Source of the DNA: Clostridia bacterium
Lineage (GTDB): Bacteria; Bacillota; Clostridia; Oscillospirales; Acutalibacteraceae
Assembly (NCBI GenBank): GCA_017474125.1
Contig: JAFVIF010000077.1
Span: 1-64,000, forward strand
Direction of reading: 5' to 3'
Length of the DNA stretch: 64,000 nucleotides
Made by a program: the position numbers and the translations under genes. Below the pieces are notes generated by a model. It had not been told where the DNA came from. It was given only the letters and a program-made list of their open reading frames with translations, and did not search any database. This document shows, piece after piece, positions 55,339 through 63,647 of the stretch (position 1 is its first letter; each line of letters starts with the position of its first letter).

Positions 55339-55752
55339 ATGGTAAAAATCATCATTGGTAAAAAGGGTTCCGGCAAAACCAAAAAGTTAATGGATGTTGT
55401 GAACGCTGCTGCAGAAAAGAGCAACGGTTGTGTTGTTTGTTTTGAGCAGGGTGACACCTTAAAGTTTAGTATTACTCATAAGGTTAGACTTATTGACGCC
55501 GACCATTACGGAATTAAGGGCTTTGATGCTTATTACGGAATGATTTGCGGTGTTTGTGCAGGCAACTACGACGTTACCAACATTTTCGGCGATGCAACTC
55601 TTCGCATCGGTTCCCGTGATTACGCAGAGCTTGCCGATTTCCTTAAGAAGGTTGAAGCTTTGGCAGAGGAAACCAAGATTGAATTCTTCTTTACTGTTTC
55701 CGCTAACGAGGATGAGCTTCCTGCTGAGGTTCTTTCATACGTAGAAAAATAA
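55339..55752 (+). CDS. Small P-loop protein of unknown function
   Basis: 137 residues. The start VKIIIGKKGSGKTKKLMD has a Walker A-like GxxGSGKT at 7-14. The rest (HKVRLIDADHYGIKGFDAYYGMICGVCAGNYDVTNIF, DELPAEV) has a possible Walker B in FFFTVS but no acidic box. It could be a reduced ATP-binding protein. No family is recognised. AAAGGAG precedes the ATG. Confidence 0.6.
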   Translation: MVKIIIGKKGSGKTKKLMDVVNAAAEKSNGCVVCFEQGDTLKFSITHKVRLIDADHYGIKGFDAYYGMICGVCAGNYDVTNIFGDATLRIGSRDYAELADFLKKVEALAEETKIEFFFTVSANEDELPAEVLSYVEK

Positions 55753-55780
55753 TTGGAATAGCATTAATCGCCTGTGCCAT

Positions 55781-55815
55781 AGGGAGACACTTCGTAAAGA
55801 AGTGTTCTCCCTATT
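55781..55815 (+). terminator. Hairpin in the left end of the repeat element
   Basis: AGGGAGACACTTC-GTAA-AGAAGTGTTCTCCCT followed by ATTTTCTTTTTT. It can terminate transcription of the pgi region. Confidence 0.65.
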
Positions 55816-55935
55816 TTCTTTTTTATATAAAAATTGACACTTTCTACAGATAAGTGTCATAGTGGGTTACATACTTTAAAATTATACCTATCTCAAGGAT
55901 AATTGTAATGAGTGATATTGTGAGACAGGTCTCAC

Positions 55936-56111
55936 AGTTATATTCTTTAGAATACCTCGCCAAAGGCGAGATATTTCTAAAGAGTTATATTAAAACCTTG
56001 TGGTTTTAGTTATATTATATTCGCCCTTAAAACTGCCCGAAGGGCAATATAACTATGCGTAGCATAATATAACTGCGTAGCAATATAACTCGCCGCAAGG
56101 CGAATATAACT
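55936..56111. repeat. Array of short hairpins with a constant 9-base spacer
   Basis: AGTTATATT at 55936, 55983 and 56008; AATATAACT at 56046, 56066, 56082 and 56103. Between them lie small stems: CTCGCC-AAA-GGCGAG, AAAACC-TTGT-GGTTTT, GCCC-GAA-GGGC, ATGC-GTA-GCAT, GC-GTA-GC and CGCC-GCAA-GGCG. Confidence 0.85.
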
Positions 56112-56164
56112 GAGGCGCACTTCCTTTACGGAGTGCGCCTCTACGGCAGGCGATTTTTTTTGTA

Positions 56165-56193
56165 TTGCAATAAAACTGCTTTTTTGGTAAAAT
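56165..56193 (+). promoter_or_regulatory. Promoter of the GH16 lipoprotein
   Basis: TTGCAA (56165-56170), 17 bases, TAAAAT (56188-56193), starting ten bases outside the repeat element. Confidence 0.55.
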
Positions 56194-56223
56194 GAGAGAG
56201 TAATAACTTTAAGGAGATATATT

Positions 56224-57627
56224 ATGCGTAAAATTATTTCATTATTACTGTGCGTGCTTCTTGTTTTCGGACTTTGCGCCTGCTCGGGTGAAGTAAAAGG
56301 AAGCGCTTACACCGAAACCGAAGACGAAATGGCAAAAAGAGAAGCTCTTGAGGCAACCCTTCGCAATTTATATGCATGCCCTACGGGTTATATGTTTGAA
56401 AAATGTATGGAGCCCCTTGATAAGCTTACAAGTGATGAGCTTCAGGATGATATGAGCTTCCTTTTAGGCTCCAATACCAAGTTTATAGGCACTGCCACCC
56501 TTTTTAAGGAGGGTGAATTTACCGTTTACTGTGTTGCTGCAGTAATGGACTATAATACCGGCGAAAGAGAAATTTTCAACGATATCATTATTGCAAGAGA
56601 AACCGACGGAAAACAGCTTATAGTTATGCAGAAAAGCCTTGATGAAGCAACCCAAAAGGCGTTAATAGCTAAAAGGGACGAAAATGCCGACACCGCAAAT
56701 GCGTTGTTCGAGAGCATTTTAAAAAGCTTCACAAAGGAAAATAATGTTTTTAAGGAATGGTATTCTAAGCGCAAAAGCTCTTTAAAGATGAAAACCACCG
56801 CTTTAAATATGCAGAGTGTTGTGAAGCTTGCCGAAACCGTTTATAATCGCGACGGCAGAGCCTTAGTGTGGAGTGAGGAATTTGAAAACGTAACCTCCTT
56901 GAGCCAAACCAAAATGGCATACCACCGTACTATGAATAATCCCTCCCTTAAACTAACCAAGGATGATTCCAATCTTTCCTTTGAAAACGGAACTATGACA
57001 ATGTATGCCCGTCCCGAAGGGGGAGCCTATCATTATTCGATTCCCGATGGTATAACTACCTACGGTACTATGGCTTATATCGGCGGCTATCTTGAAATGC
57101 GCGCTAAGGTTCCCTTTGAGCACGGTGCTTGGCCTTCCTTCTGGGAAAAATCCTACCCCGGTCTTTACAGCACTAATTATCAAGCGGAAATTGATATTTT
57201 TGAAGTATTCTCCGATGAAACGAGCCTTGAAAACTGCTTACATAAATGGGGTGAGGAGCATTATTCCGGCGGTGTAGGTGACCGAAGAGAGTATATCTTT
57301 GCTTCTAACCAAGAGGCCACCGACTGGCATACCTACGGCTTTGAATGGACCGACACTCAGTACCGTTTTTACATTGACGGTAATTTATATTGCACCCTAA
57401 AGGTTGATGATTCGGGTGAATTTGCGCCCGACCTTCCTGGTATGGAGGGCTTTCAGGATTACCACTACGTAATTCTTAATAACTTTGTATTTAACAAGGG
57501 AAGCTCGTGGGCGCCTTCCGGCTCTCAGCTTGCCGATAACGAAACCAAGGTTATTGAATATACCGTAGATTATATTCGTCTTTATCAGAATAAGGACAAG
57601 GATAAGCTTATAATTTTTGAAAAGTAA
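56224..57627 (+). CDS. GH16-family lipoprotein
   Basis: 467 residues. Lipobox GLCAC predicts anchoring at C20. Residues 35-205 are helical with no recognised family. The C-terminal part (about 213-460) is a GH16 jelly roll: LVWSEEF at 214-220, YLEMRAKVPFEHGAWPSFW, the catalytic signature EIDIFE at 322-327 (E322, D324, E327), and WHTYGFEWTDTQYRFYIDG. The family cuts beta-1,3/1,4-glucans or galactans at the cell surface; the exact substrate is unknown. AAGGAG precedes the ATG. Confidence 0.88.
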   Translation: MRKIISLLLCVLLVFGLCACSGEVKGSAYTETEDEMAKREALEATLRNLYACPTGYMFEKCMEPLDKLTSDELQDDMSFLLGSNTKFIGTATLFKEGEFTVYCVAAVMDYNTGEREIFNDIIIARETDGKQLIVMQKSLDEATQKALIAKRDENADTANALFESILKSFTKENNVFKEWYSKRKSSLKMKTTALNMQSVVKLAETVYNRDGRALVWSEEFENVTSLSQTKMAYHRTMNNPSLKLTKDDSNLSFENGTMTMYARPEGGAYHYSIPDGITTYGTMAYIGGYLEMRAKVPFEHGAWPSFWEKSYPGLYSTNYQAEIDIFEVFSDETSLENCLHKWGEEHYSGGVGDRREYIFASNQEATDWHTYGFEWTDTQYRFYIDGNLYCTLKVDDSGEFAPDLPGMEGFQDYHYVILNNFVFNKGSSWAPSGSQLADNETKVIEYTVDYIRLYQNKDKDKLIIFEK

Positions 57628-57638
57628 GGTATTAATAA

Positions 57639-58076
57639 ATGATGAAAAAACTGCTTTATGTTCTCTTGGTAATTGAAATAACACTTACGGTTGCAGCTTT
57701 TTTTATGTTGCTTCCGGCATCGCTTTTTGCCGCAATTTTTTTAAGCGGACTTAATGCGCTCAGCCTTGTGCCCATAATTGCAATAATTCATAATATTAAT
57801 ACTATCGACGACCTTGAATACGATTTATCAAAGCTTCGTTATAAGGTTAAGGAGCTTTACGATATTGTTAATAAGGATGCTCCCGAAGGGGAGAGGGCTT
57901 CCGAAGTCTATAAGGGCAGAGCAATGGGAAACTGGAAATGTGTTAAATGCGGCACCGTAAATAAGGAGGGCAGCAGCCGTTGTGAAAGCTGTCAAGCGGC
58001 GTATACCCCCGAATATAATCCTACCGACGACCCGAACAAAAGGAAAAAGGTAAGCCGATGGATTAAATATAAATAA
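57639..58076 (+). CDS. Small membrane protein with C-terminal zinc finger
   Basis: 145 residues. Two spans at about 3-26 and 30-50, a helical stretch (IDDLEYDLSKLRYKVKELYDIV), then a RanBP2-like zinc finger WKCVKCGTVNKEGSSRCESC near residues 98-117. The tail is basic. It follows the GH16 gene by 11 bases and is probably co-transcribed. Role unknown. Confidence 0.65.
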   Translation: MMKKLLYVLLVIEITLTVAAFFMLLPASLFAAIFLSGLNALSLVPIIAIIHNINTIDDLEYDLSKLRYKVKELYDIVNKDAPEGERASEVYKGRAMGNWKCVKCGTVNKEGSSRCESCQAAYTPEYNPTDDPNKRKKVSRWIKYK

Positions 58077-58078
58077 CA

Positions 58079-58118
58079 AAAAACAGGCTTTTTACAGTTA
58101 GTAAAAAGTCTGTTTTCT
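58079..58118 (-). terminator. Terminator of 6S RNA
   Basis: Minus strand: AAACAGACTTTTTAC-TAACT-GTAAAAAGCCTGTTTTTT. The A-rich flank could also close the plus-strand GH16 unit. Confidence 0.75.
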
Positions 58119-58129
58119 TTAGCTGTTAC

Positions 58130-58320
58130 GGGGTCCCGCTCTGCCGTAATTGGGCGATTAATAACCTGCGGTAAATGCAGGTGGGTGCCAGCCGGGCGGT
58201 TTTGTGCTTCCAACGTCCACCAAAGGGTGGGAGGCCTGCATACCCGCCGTCCGAGCAACGGCCCCTTTAATAAGGTTGTAGGGTTATAATAGCCACGGTC
58301 CGCGAACAGAGCAGGACGGT
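58130..58320 (-). ncRNA. ssrS: 6S RNA
   Basis: About 185 nt on the minus strand with no reading frame. Ends pair as GTCCTGCTCTG (58317-58307) with CAGAGCGGGAC (58143-58133), and the interior can fold into a long interrupted rod with GTTCGCGGACCG, GCTCGGACGG and a large central bubble, as in 6S RNA, which binds the sigma-A holoenzyme. A rho-independent terminator follows. It sits ten bases behind the DUF1292 gene. Assigned by eye. Confidence 0.7.
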
Positions 58321-58329
58321 AAATTCAGA

Positions 58330-58641
58330 TTATTGGTCCTCTACGTCGTAAAAATCGGAAAGGCGGTCGGAAAAAGCGTCGGCAACGGTTTCGTATTCGT
58401 CGTCGTCTTCAATTTCGCTATAGAAAAACTCGCCGTTTTCCTCCTCTTCCTTTACAATAACCAATTCGCCTGAATCATCAAGCATTTTCTGTGGGTCATC
58501 GTAAACGGGAAGAAGTGCCAGATATGAGCCTGTGTCGGTATCTAAACGGTCAAGCACCTCAAAATTATATTCGTTACCCTCTTCATCGGTAAGGTTGATA
58601 AGGTCGGGAGAATAATCTTCATTTTTTATTGTTTCGCTCAT
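58330..58641 (-). CDS. DUF1292 protein
   Basis: 103 residues, very acidic (EEEENGEFFYSEIEDDDEYETVADAF). LINLTDEEGNEYNFEVLDRLD and YLALLPVYDD match DUF1292, a small Firmicutes family often near ruvX/alaS with no defined activity. AAGGAG precedes the ATG. The 6S RNA follows directly and may share its transcript or have its own promoter. Confidence 0.85.
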   Translation of the reverse strand: MSETIKNEDYSPDLINLTDEEGNEYNFEVLDRLDTDTGSYLALLPVYDDPQKMLDDSGELVIVKEEEENGEFFYSEIEDDDEYETVADAFSDRLSDFYDVEDQ

Positions 58642-58710
58642 AATAAAAACGCTCCTTATTAGTTTATATAAATATTTTAACCATAATAATAAGTTTAGTC
58701 AATAGTATTC

Positions 58711-58739
58711 TTGAAATAATGTGAAAATAGTGGTATAGT
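58711..58739 (+). promoter_or_regulatory. Promoter of the phosphatase-MFS-deaminase run
   Basis: TTGAAA (58711-58716), 17 bases, TATAGT (58734-58739). Confidence 0.6.
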
Positions 58740-58764
58740 AAAAGGAATGAAGGATGGGATAGCA

Positions 58765-59433
58765 ATGATTAAAGCAGCTTTGTTCGATTTAGACGGAACA
58801 CTTGTAAACACCTTGTTCGATTTAGCGGCTTCGGTAAACTACGTTTTAAATAAGCACGGTCATCCGACGCATGAGGTGGAGGCCTTTAAAAGGTTTGTCG
58901 GCAATGGCAACGAGGTTATGATGCGCCGCGCCTTACCCATAGAAAAGCAGGGCGACAGGGAGTACGTATTAAAGCTTCGTGAGGAATTTTACGAGTATTA
59001 TAAGGAGCATTGCGCCGACCTTTCTTTGCCGTACGACGGTATTAAGGAGCTGATAGCTACCCTTAAGGATGAGGGAATTATGATGGCTGTTGTCACCAAC
59101 AAGGCGCAGTCTATGACCGACGTGCTTGTTCCCAAGCTTTTTACCGAGGGCACCTTCAGGGTGGTTGTCGGTCAGCGTGACGGAGTACCCACCAAGCCCG
59201 AGCCTCATATGCCGTTTTTGGCTATGACAGAAATGGAGGTTAATCCCGACGAATGCCTTTTTATAGGCGATTCGGGTGTGGATATGGAAACAGCCTTTAA
59301 CAGCGGCAATATTTCGGTAGGCGTGCTGTGGGGCTTTAGAGACCGCGAGGAGCTTTTGAAGAGCGGCGCAAGGTATATTGCCTCTAACCCTAATGATATT
59401 GCAGAGCTTATAAGGAATATTAACCAATGTTAA
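58765..59433 (+). CDS. HAD hydrolase, phosphoglycolate-phosphatase-like
   Basis: 222 residues from the ATG at 58765 (GAAGGA ten bases upstream; an ATG at 58747 is possible but abuts its RBS). Motif I AALFDLDGTLVNTL, motif II MAVVTNK, motif III TKPEPH, motif IV FIGDSGVDMETA. The helical cap type fits Gph/PGPase-like phosphatases. The actual substrate could differ. It overlaps the MFS gene by seven bases. Confidence 0.85.
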   Translation: MIKAALFDLDGTLVNTLFDLAASVNYVLNKHGHPTHEVEAFKRFVGNGNEVMMRRALPIEKQGDREYVLKLREEFYEYYKEHCADLSLPYDGIKELIATLKDEGIMMAVVTNKAQSMTDVLVPKLFTEGTFRVVVGQRDGVPTKPEPHMPFLAMTEMEVNPDECLFIGDSGVDMETAFNSGNISVGVLWGFRDREELLKSGARYIASNPNDIAELIRNINQC

Positions 59434-60593
59434 AGTATAAATACACAAAAATAGCCTGTTATTTAGGCTACGTCGTTCAGGCAATAGCCTGCACCTTTTT
59501 GCCGCTTCTTTTCGTAGGGCTTCAAAACAAGTACAATATAAGCTATGAAAAGCTCGGCAGACTTATGTTTATTTGTTTTGTAGTACAAATATTCGTCGAC
59601 TTGATTTCTATACGCTTAGTGAAGCTTTTTGGATATAGAAAATTAGCTGTCGCTTCTCAGCTTTTTGCCTTTGTCGGCTTTATTTCCTTAAGCCTTTTGC
59701 CAAACCTTTTGCCGCCCTACGCAGGGCTCACCTGCGCCGTTATAATTTATTCGGTGGGAAGCGGGCTGATTGAGGTTATTATTTCTCCCATTATGGAATA
59801 CTTGCCTACTGATGATAAATCGGGAAATATGGCCTTTCTGCACTCCTTTTTCTGTTGGGGTGAGGTTTTTGTAGTTGCAGTAACAACCCTGCTTATAAAG
59901 CTTTTGGGTGCGGAAAAATGGGGATATATTGCAGTAATGTGGTCTGTTATTCCTCTTATAGTTATGCTGCTTATGTCCTTTGTGCCTATAGTTGAGCCTA
60001 AGGAAATGAGCGGTAACGGCTTTAAGGAGCTTTTAAAATCCCCCTTATTTATAGTTATGCTGGTTATAATGTTTTTATCCGGCGCATCGGAAATTACCGT
60101 AGGCAACTGGATGTCGGCCTTTGCCGAACAATCACTTAAGCTTTCAAAGCTGGTTGGCGATTTGGTAGGCCCTTGCCTTTTTGCCGCCTGTATGGGTATG
60201 GGCAGAATTATTTTCTCCTTTATAGGCGATAAAATTCCCATGAAGCGTGTGCTTTTTGTATTTTCTGTCTTTACGGTGTGCGCTTATCTTGTGCTTTCCT
60301 TAAGCAAAATACCTGCAGTAAGCCTTGCCGCCGGCGTGCTGGTGGGCCTTGGAGTATCGGTTATGTGGCCGGGCTCCTTAAGCCTTAGCGCTTCGCATTT
60401 TCCAAATGGCGCAACCGCAATGTTCGCACTGCTTGCAATGTTCGGTGACTTCGGCTGTTCCTTCGGACCTTGGATGGCGGGTATGGTTGCTGACAGTAAG
60501 GGGCTTAACACAGCGTTTTTATTTGCAACGGTATTTCCTTTTGCAATGGTAATAATACTTATTTTTCTAAACAGAAAGAAGGCAAAGCGATGA
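59427..60593 (+). CDS. MFS transporter, FucP/FKR-like
   Basis: 388 residues with twelve spans. [35 protein letters not shown] and [16 protein letters not shown] glycine patterns recall small MFS permeases of the fucose/sugar branch. No substrate can be named. It overlaps the phosphatase gene upstream and the dCMP deaminase gene downstream (ATGA), so it belongs to a tight operon. Confidence 0.8.
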   Translation: MLKYKYTKIACYLGYVVQAIACTFLPLLFVGLQNKYNISYEKLGRLMFICFVVQIFVDLISIRLVKLFGYRKLAVASQLFAFVGFISLSLLPNLLPPYAGLTCAVIIYSVGSGLIEVIISPIMEYLPTDDKSGNMAFLHSFFCWGEVFVVAVTTLLIKLLGAEKWGYIAVMWSVIPLIVMLLMSFVPIVEPKEMSGNGFKELLKSPLFIVMLVIMFLSGASEITVGNWMSAFAEQSLKLSKLVGDLVGPCLFAACMGMGRIIFSFIGDKIPMKRVLFVFSVFTVCAYLVLSLSKIPAVSLAAGVLVGLGVSVMWPGSLSLSASHFPNGATAMFALLAMFGDFGCSFGPWMAGMVADSKGLNTAFLFATVFPFAMVIILIFLNRKKAKR

Positions 60594-61069
60594 AAAGAGA
60601 AAACTATATTAACTGGGACGAATACTTTATGGGGATAGCTATGCTGTCGGCTCAAAGAAGTAAGGACCCCTCCACGCAGGTCGGAGCCTGTATAGTAAGC
60701 AGTGAAAACCGTATTTTATCGGTTGGCTATAACGGTATGCCCAAAAACTGCGACGACGATGTTTACCCTTGGGACAGGGAGGGCGATGAGCTTAACACTA
60801 AGTATATGTTCGTTTGCCACGCCGAGCTTAATGCTATTCTTAACTATTCGGGTACTAATCTTAAAGGTAGTAAGGTATACGTTACCCTTTTCCCCTGTAA
60901 CGAATGCGCCAAGGCACTTATTCAAAGCGGAGTTGCCGAGGTTATTTACTATAGCGATAAGTACAGCGATTCCTTTTCAACCCTTGCCGCTAAGCGTATG
61001 TTTGAAAGCGCGGGAATTAAAATGACCCCTTATGAAAAAAGCGGAAAAGAAATAAATATTACACTTTAA
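60590..61069 (+). CDS. dCMP deaminase family protein
   Basis: 159 residues. The zinc-deaminase motifs are CHAELNAIL and [29 protein letters not shown] and the PWDREGD loop fit deoxycytidylate deaminases. It converts dCMP to dUMP, feeding thymidylate synthesis. It overlaps the MFS stop by four bases, so it lies in the operon. Confidence 0.9.
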   Translation: MKRENYINWDEYFMGIAMLSAQRSKDPSTQVGACIVSSENRILSVGYNGMPKNCDDDVYPWDREGDELNTKYMFVCHAELNAILNYSGTNLKGSKVYVTLFPCNECAKALIQSGVAEVIYYSDKYSDSFSTLAAKRMFESAGIKMTPYEKSGKEINITL

Positions 61070-61080
61070 GGACAAAAATA

Positions 61081-62208
61081 ATGAAACAATCAAAGGTATA
61101 TTTTACCGATTTCCGTTCAACCGGCGGAATCACTATGCCTCAGAAGTTTAAAAAGCTTCTTTACAAGGCAGGTATTGATAAGCTTGACTTGAATGGCAAG
61201 TTTGTAGCTATTAAAATTCATTTTGGCGAAATGGGCAACCTTGCCTTTATTCGCCCCAATTATGCCAAGGCCCTTGCCGACGTTATAACCGAGCTTGGGG
61301 GTAAGCCCTTTCTTACCGACTGCAACACCCTTTACCCGGGCAGCAGAAAAAATGCTATAGAGCATTTGTATACTGCTTGGGAAAACGGCTTTTCGCCGCT
61401 TTCGGCAGGCTGTCCCGTAATTATTGCCGACGGCCTTAAGGGTACCGACGAGGTAGAGGTTAAGGTGGAGGGCGGCGAATACGTTAAATCGGCAAAAATC
61501 GGTCACGCTATAATGGATGCCGACGTATATATCAGCCTTTCCCATTTTAAGGGTCACGAGAATGCAGGCTTTGGCGGAGCCGTTAAAAATACGGGTATGG
61601 GCTGCGGAAGCCGCGCAGGAAAAATGGAACAGCACAATTCGGGTAAGCCGCAGGTGTTCCGTGACCGTTGTAAGGGCTGTATGCTTTGCCAAAAGCAATG
61701 TGCTCACGGTGCTATCTCCTACGACCAAGGCCGTATTGCTCATATTGACGTAAATAAATGTGTGGGCTGCGGCAGGTGTATAGGCGGCTGTAACTTCGAT
61801 GCTATTGAAAATATAAATTACAGCGCCAATTTTGAGCTTAATTGCAAAATGGCAGAATATGCTAAGGCGGTAGTTTCCGGCAGACCTCAGTTCCATATTA
61901 ATATGGTGCAGGATATTTCTCCCAACTGCGATTGCCATCCGGACAACGATGCGCCCATTCTTCCCGATATAGGTATGTTTGTAAGCAATGATATGATAGC
62001 GCTGGACAGAGCCTGCGCCGATGCTTGCTTAATGCAAAAGCCTATTGAAGGCAGTCAGCTCAGCGATAATATGGCTAAGGCTGATTTTGTTGACCACCAC
62101 GACCATTTCCGTAACAGCCAGCCTAACTGCGAGTGGAAAAGCTGTCTTGCTCACGGCGAAAAAATAGGTCTCGGTACGCAAAATTACGAGTTGGTGGTAA
62201 TGAAATGA
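61081..62208 (+). CDS. DUF362 protein with two 4Fe-4S clusters
   Basis: 375 residues. DUF362 core: KIHFGEMGNLAFIRPNYAKALADVI, FLTDCNTLYPGSR, SHFKGHENAGFGGAVKNTGMGCGSR. Two ferredoxin clusters at about 200-245: CKGCMLCQKQCAHGAI and CVGCGRCIGGCNFDAI. The family is linked to redox reactions but has no fixed substrate. AAGGAC precedes the ATG, and the ECF-S gene overlaps its stop. Confidence 0.88.
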   Translation: MKQSKVYFTDFRSTGGITMPQKFKKLLYKAGIDKLDLNGKFVAIKIHFGEMGNLAFIRPNYAKALADVITELGGKPFLTDCNTLYPGSRKNAIEHLYTAWENGFSPLSAGCPVIIADGLKGTDEVEVKVEGGEYVKSAKIGHAIMDADVYISLSHFKGHENAGFGGAVKNTGMGCGSRAGKMEQHNSGKPQVFRDRCKGCMLCQKQCAHGAISYDQGRIAHIDVNKCVGCGRCIGGCNFDAIENINYSANFELNCKMAEYAKAVVSGRPQFHINMVQDISPNCDCHPDNDAPILPDIGMFVSNDMIALDRACADACLMQKPIEGSQLSDNMAKADFVDHHDHFRNSQPNCEWKSCLAHGEKIGLGTQNYELVVMK

Positions 62209-62732
62209 AAAAGACTGTTTTAAATAAAATGGTGCTGTCGGCTATGTTTTTGGCAGTTGGAATGGTGTTGCCGAGTATAACCATGCAAATACGGGAAATA
62301 GGTAATATGCTCCTTCCTATGCACCTTCCCGTAATGCTTTGCGGAGTTATATGCGGCTGGCGGTATGGCGGAGCAATAGGAATAGTATTACCGCTTTTCC
62401 GTTCCCTTGTGTTTTCAAAGCCGGCCTTTTTCCCAAACGCCGTTGCTATGGCGGTAGAGCTGTGCGCCTACGGTGTTGCTATAGGAATTGTTTACCTTTA
62501 TGTGAAAAATATTAAGGGCGGAATTTATATTTCCCTTGTTTCTTCTATGCTTATAGGACGCATAATTTGGGGAGCGGTAAGCGCATTTCTCTATTATTTG
62601 AACGGAACGGTTTTTACTTTAGAAATCTTTTTCACAAGAGCCTTTTTAGAAGCAGTTCCCGGTATAATAGCTCAGCTTATACTTATTCCCGCAATTATTA
62701 TCTCTCTTAAAAAAGCAAGCCTTTTAAAATGA
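62205..62732 (+). CDS. ECF transporter S component
   Basis: 175 residues from the ATG at 62205, overlapping the DUF362 stop by four bases. Five to six spans with MVLPSITMQIREIGNMLLPMHLPVMLCGVICGWRYG and the short GG-rich motifs of vitamin-binding S components. It needs the shared ATPase/EcfT module encoded elsewhere. The vitamin is not evident. A terminator follows. Confidence 0.78.
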   Translation: MKKTVLNKMVLSAMFLAVGMVLPSITMQIREIGNMLLPMHLPVMLCGVICGWRYGGAIGIVLPLFRSLVFSKPAFFPNAVAMAVELCAYGVAIGIVYLYVKNIKGGIYISLVSSMLIGRIIWGAVSAFLYYLNGTVFTLEIFFTRAFLEAVPGIIAQLILIPAIIISLKKASLLK

Positions 62733-62733
62733 A

Positions 62734-62762
62734 AAAACGACGGTTTAACCGTCGTTTTTATT
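62734..62762. terminator. Bidirectional terminator
   Basis: AAAACGACGG-TTTAA-CCGTCGTTTTTATTTT between convergent genes. Confidence 0.8.
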
Positions 62763-63647
62763 TTATATAATTTTTGCACCCTCGGTATCAACGGGAAGGC
62801 TTAATACCTGCCAGTTAAGACCTATACTGCGAAGCTTCTCTTCCATTTTTTCTGCAAAGCCGTCGCTGTCGGTAAGACAAAGGCAGGTGGGACCTGCACC
62901 GCTGAGACAAAAGGCTAAGGCGCCAAGCTCCTTGGCAAAGGCTTCCGCCTGGTCGTAGCCCTTTATGAGAGCTCTGCGATAGGGCTGATGAAGCTTATCG
63001 TCAAGAGCAAGACTTATAAGGGCTTTATCACCTGTTTCAAGCGCCTTTAAAAGCACCGCAAGGTGGGAGGTGTTAAACACGGCATCCTTAAAGGCGATTT
63101 CCTTTGGGAGCACGCTTCGCGCAAGGCTTGTAAGTAACTCAAAATCGGGCACAAGTGCAACAAACCTTAAAGAGGGATGAATGCCGTAGCGCACCGAATA
63201 TGCGTTGTCGCCCCTTGTAACAGAAGCGGTAAGACCGCCGTAAATAGCGGGGGAAAGGTTGTCGGGATGTCCCTCAATTTTATTGCAGATTGCAAGAAGC
63301 TGTTCTTTACTTAGCTTGTTCCCCGAAAGGAAATTTGCGGCACAGGAGCCTGCAACGATAAGTGCGGCACTTGAACCGAGACCTCGGGAAACGGGAACGC
63401 TTATTTGGTCGAAGGAGATATGTACACCGGGAGTCGGCAGAGAAAGATAGGAAAATACATCGCGAAAACCGATAAAGGCGAGGTTTTCGGCATTTGCGTA
63501 TTTTTCATCACAGCCCGAAAAGCTTAACGCTTCATCCGTCAAGGTAAAGGTAAGGGTATTGTAAAGGGTGAAGGCACAGCCTACACAGTCGAAGCCGGGA
63601 CCTAAATTTGCGGTAGTTGCAGGAACTCTAACAGTACACTTTACCAC
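62763..63647 (-). CDS. thrB: Homoserine kinase
   Basis: 294 residues of the GHMP kinase family. It phosphorylates homoserine in threonine synthesis. PATTANLGPGFDCVGCAF at the start, the ATP loop PVSRGLGSSAALIVAG near 86-101, and AFCLSGAGPTCLCL near the end. It overlaps the thrC end by seven bases. Confidence 0.94.
   Translation of the reverse strand: MVKCTVRVPATTANLGPGFDCVGCAFTLYNTLTFTLTDEALSFSGCDEKYANAENLAFIGFRDVFSYLSLPTPGVHISFDQISVPVSRGLGSSAALIVAGSCAANFLSGNKLSKEQLLAICNKIEGHPDNLSPAIYGGLTASVTRGDNAYSVRYGIHPSLRFVALVPDFELLTSLARSVLPKEIAFKDAVFNTSHLAVLLKALETGDKALISLALDDKLHQPYRRALIKGYDQAEAFAKELGALAFCLSGAGPTCLCLTDSDGFAEKMEEKLRSIGLNWQVLSLPVDTEGAKII

Larger units (their letters stand above)
55766..56155. 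mobile_element. 390-bp non-coding hairpin-rich repeat element (MITE-like)
   Basis: Terminal inverted repeats begin AATCGCCTG and end CAGGCGATT; each carries its own hairpin with similar sequence (GGGAGACACTTC-GTAA-AGAAGTGTTCTCCC on the left, GAGGCGCACTTCC-TTTAC-GGAGTGCGCCTC on the right). Inside are a palindrome TGTGAGAC-AG-GTCTCACA and a series of small hairpins separated by AGTTATATT (three copies) and then its reverse complement AATATAACT (four copies). No gene is present. It is likely a non-autonomous transposable element or an RNA repeat. Confidence 0.6.

Noticed and set aside
55936..56111. The hairpin array as CRISPR
   Set aside because: The constant part is only nine bases, its orientation flips midway, the variable parts are palindromic, and there are no cas genes.
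58120..58320. RNase P RNA, tmRNA or a riboswitch in the DUF1292/GH16 gap
   Set aside because: No RNase P or tmRNA signature is present; the closed rod with paired ends, ~185 nt length and terminator fit 6S RNA better.
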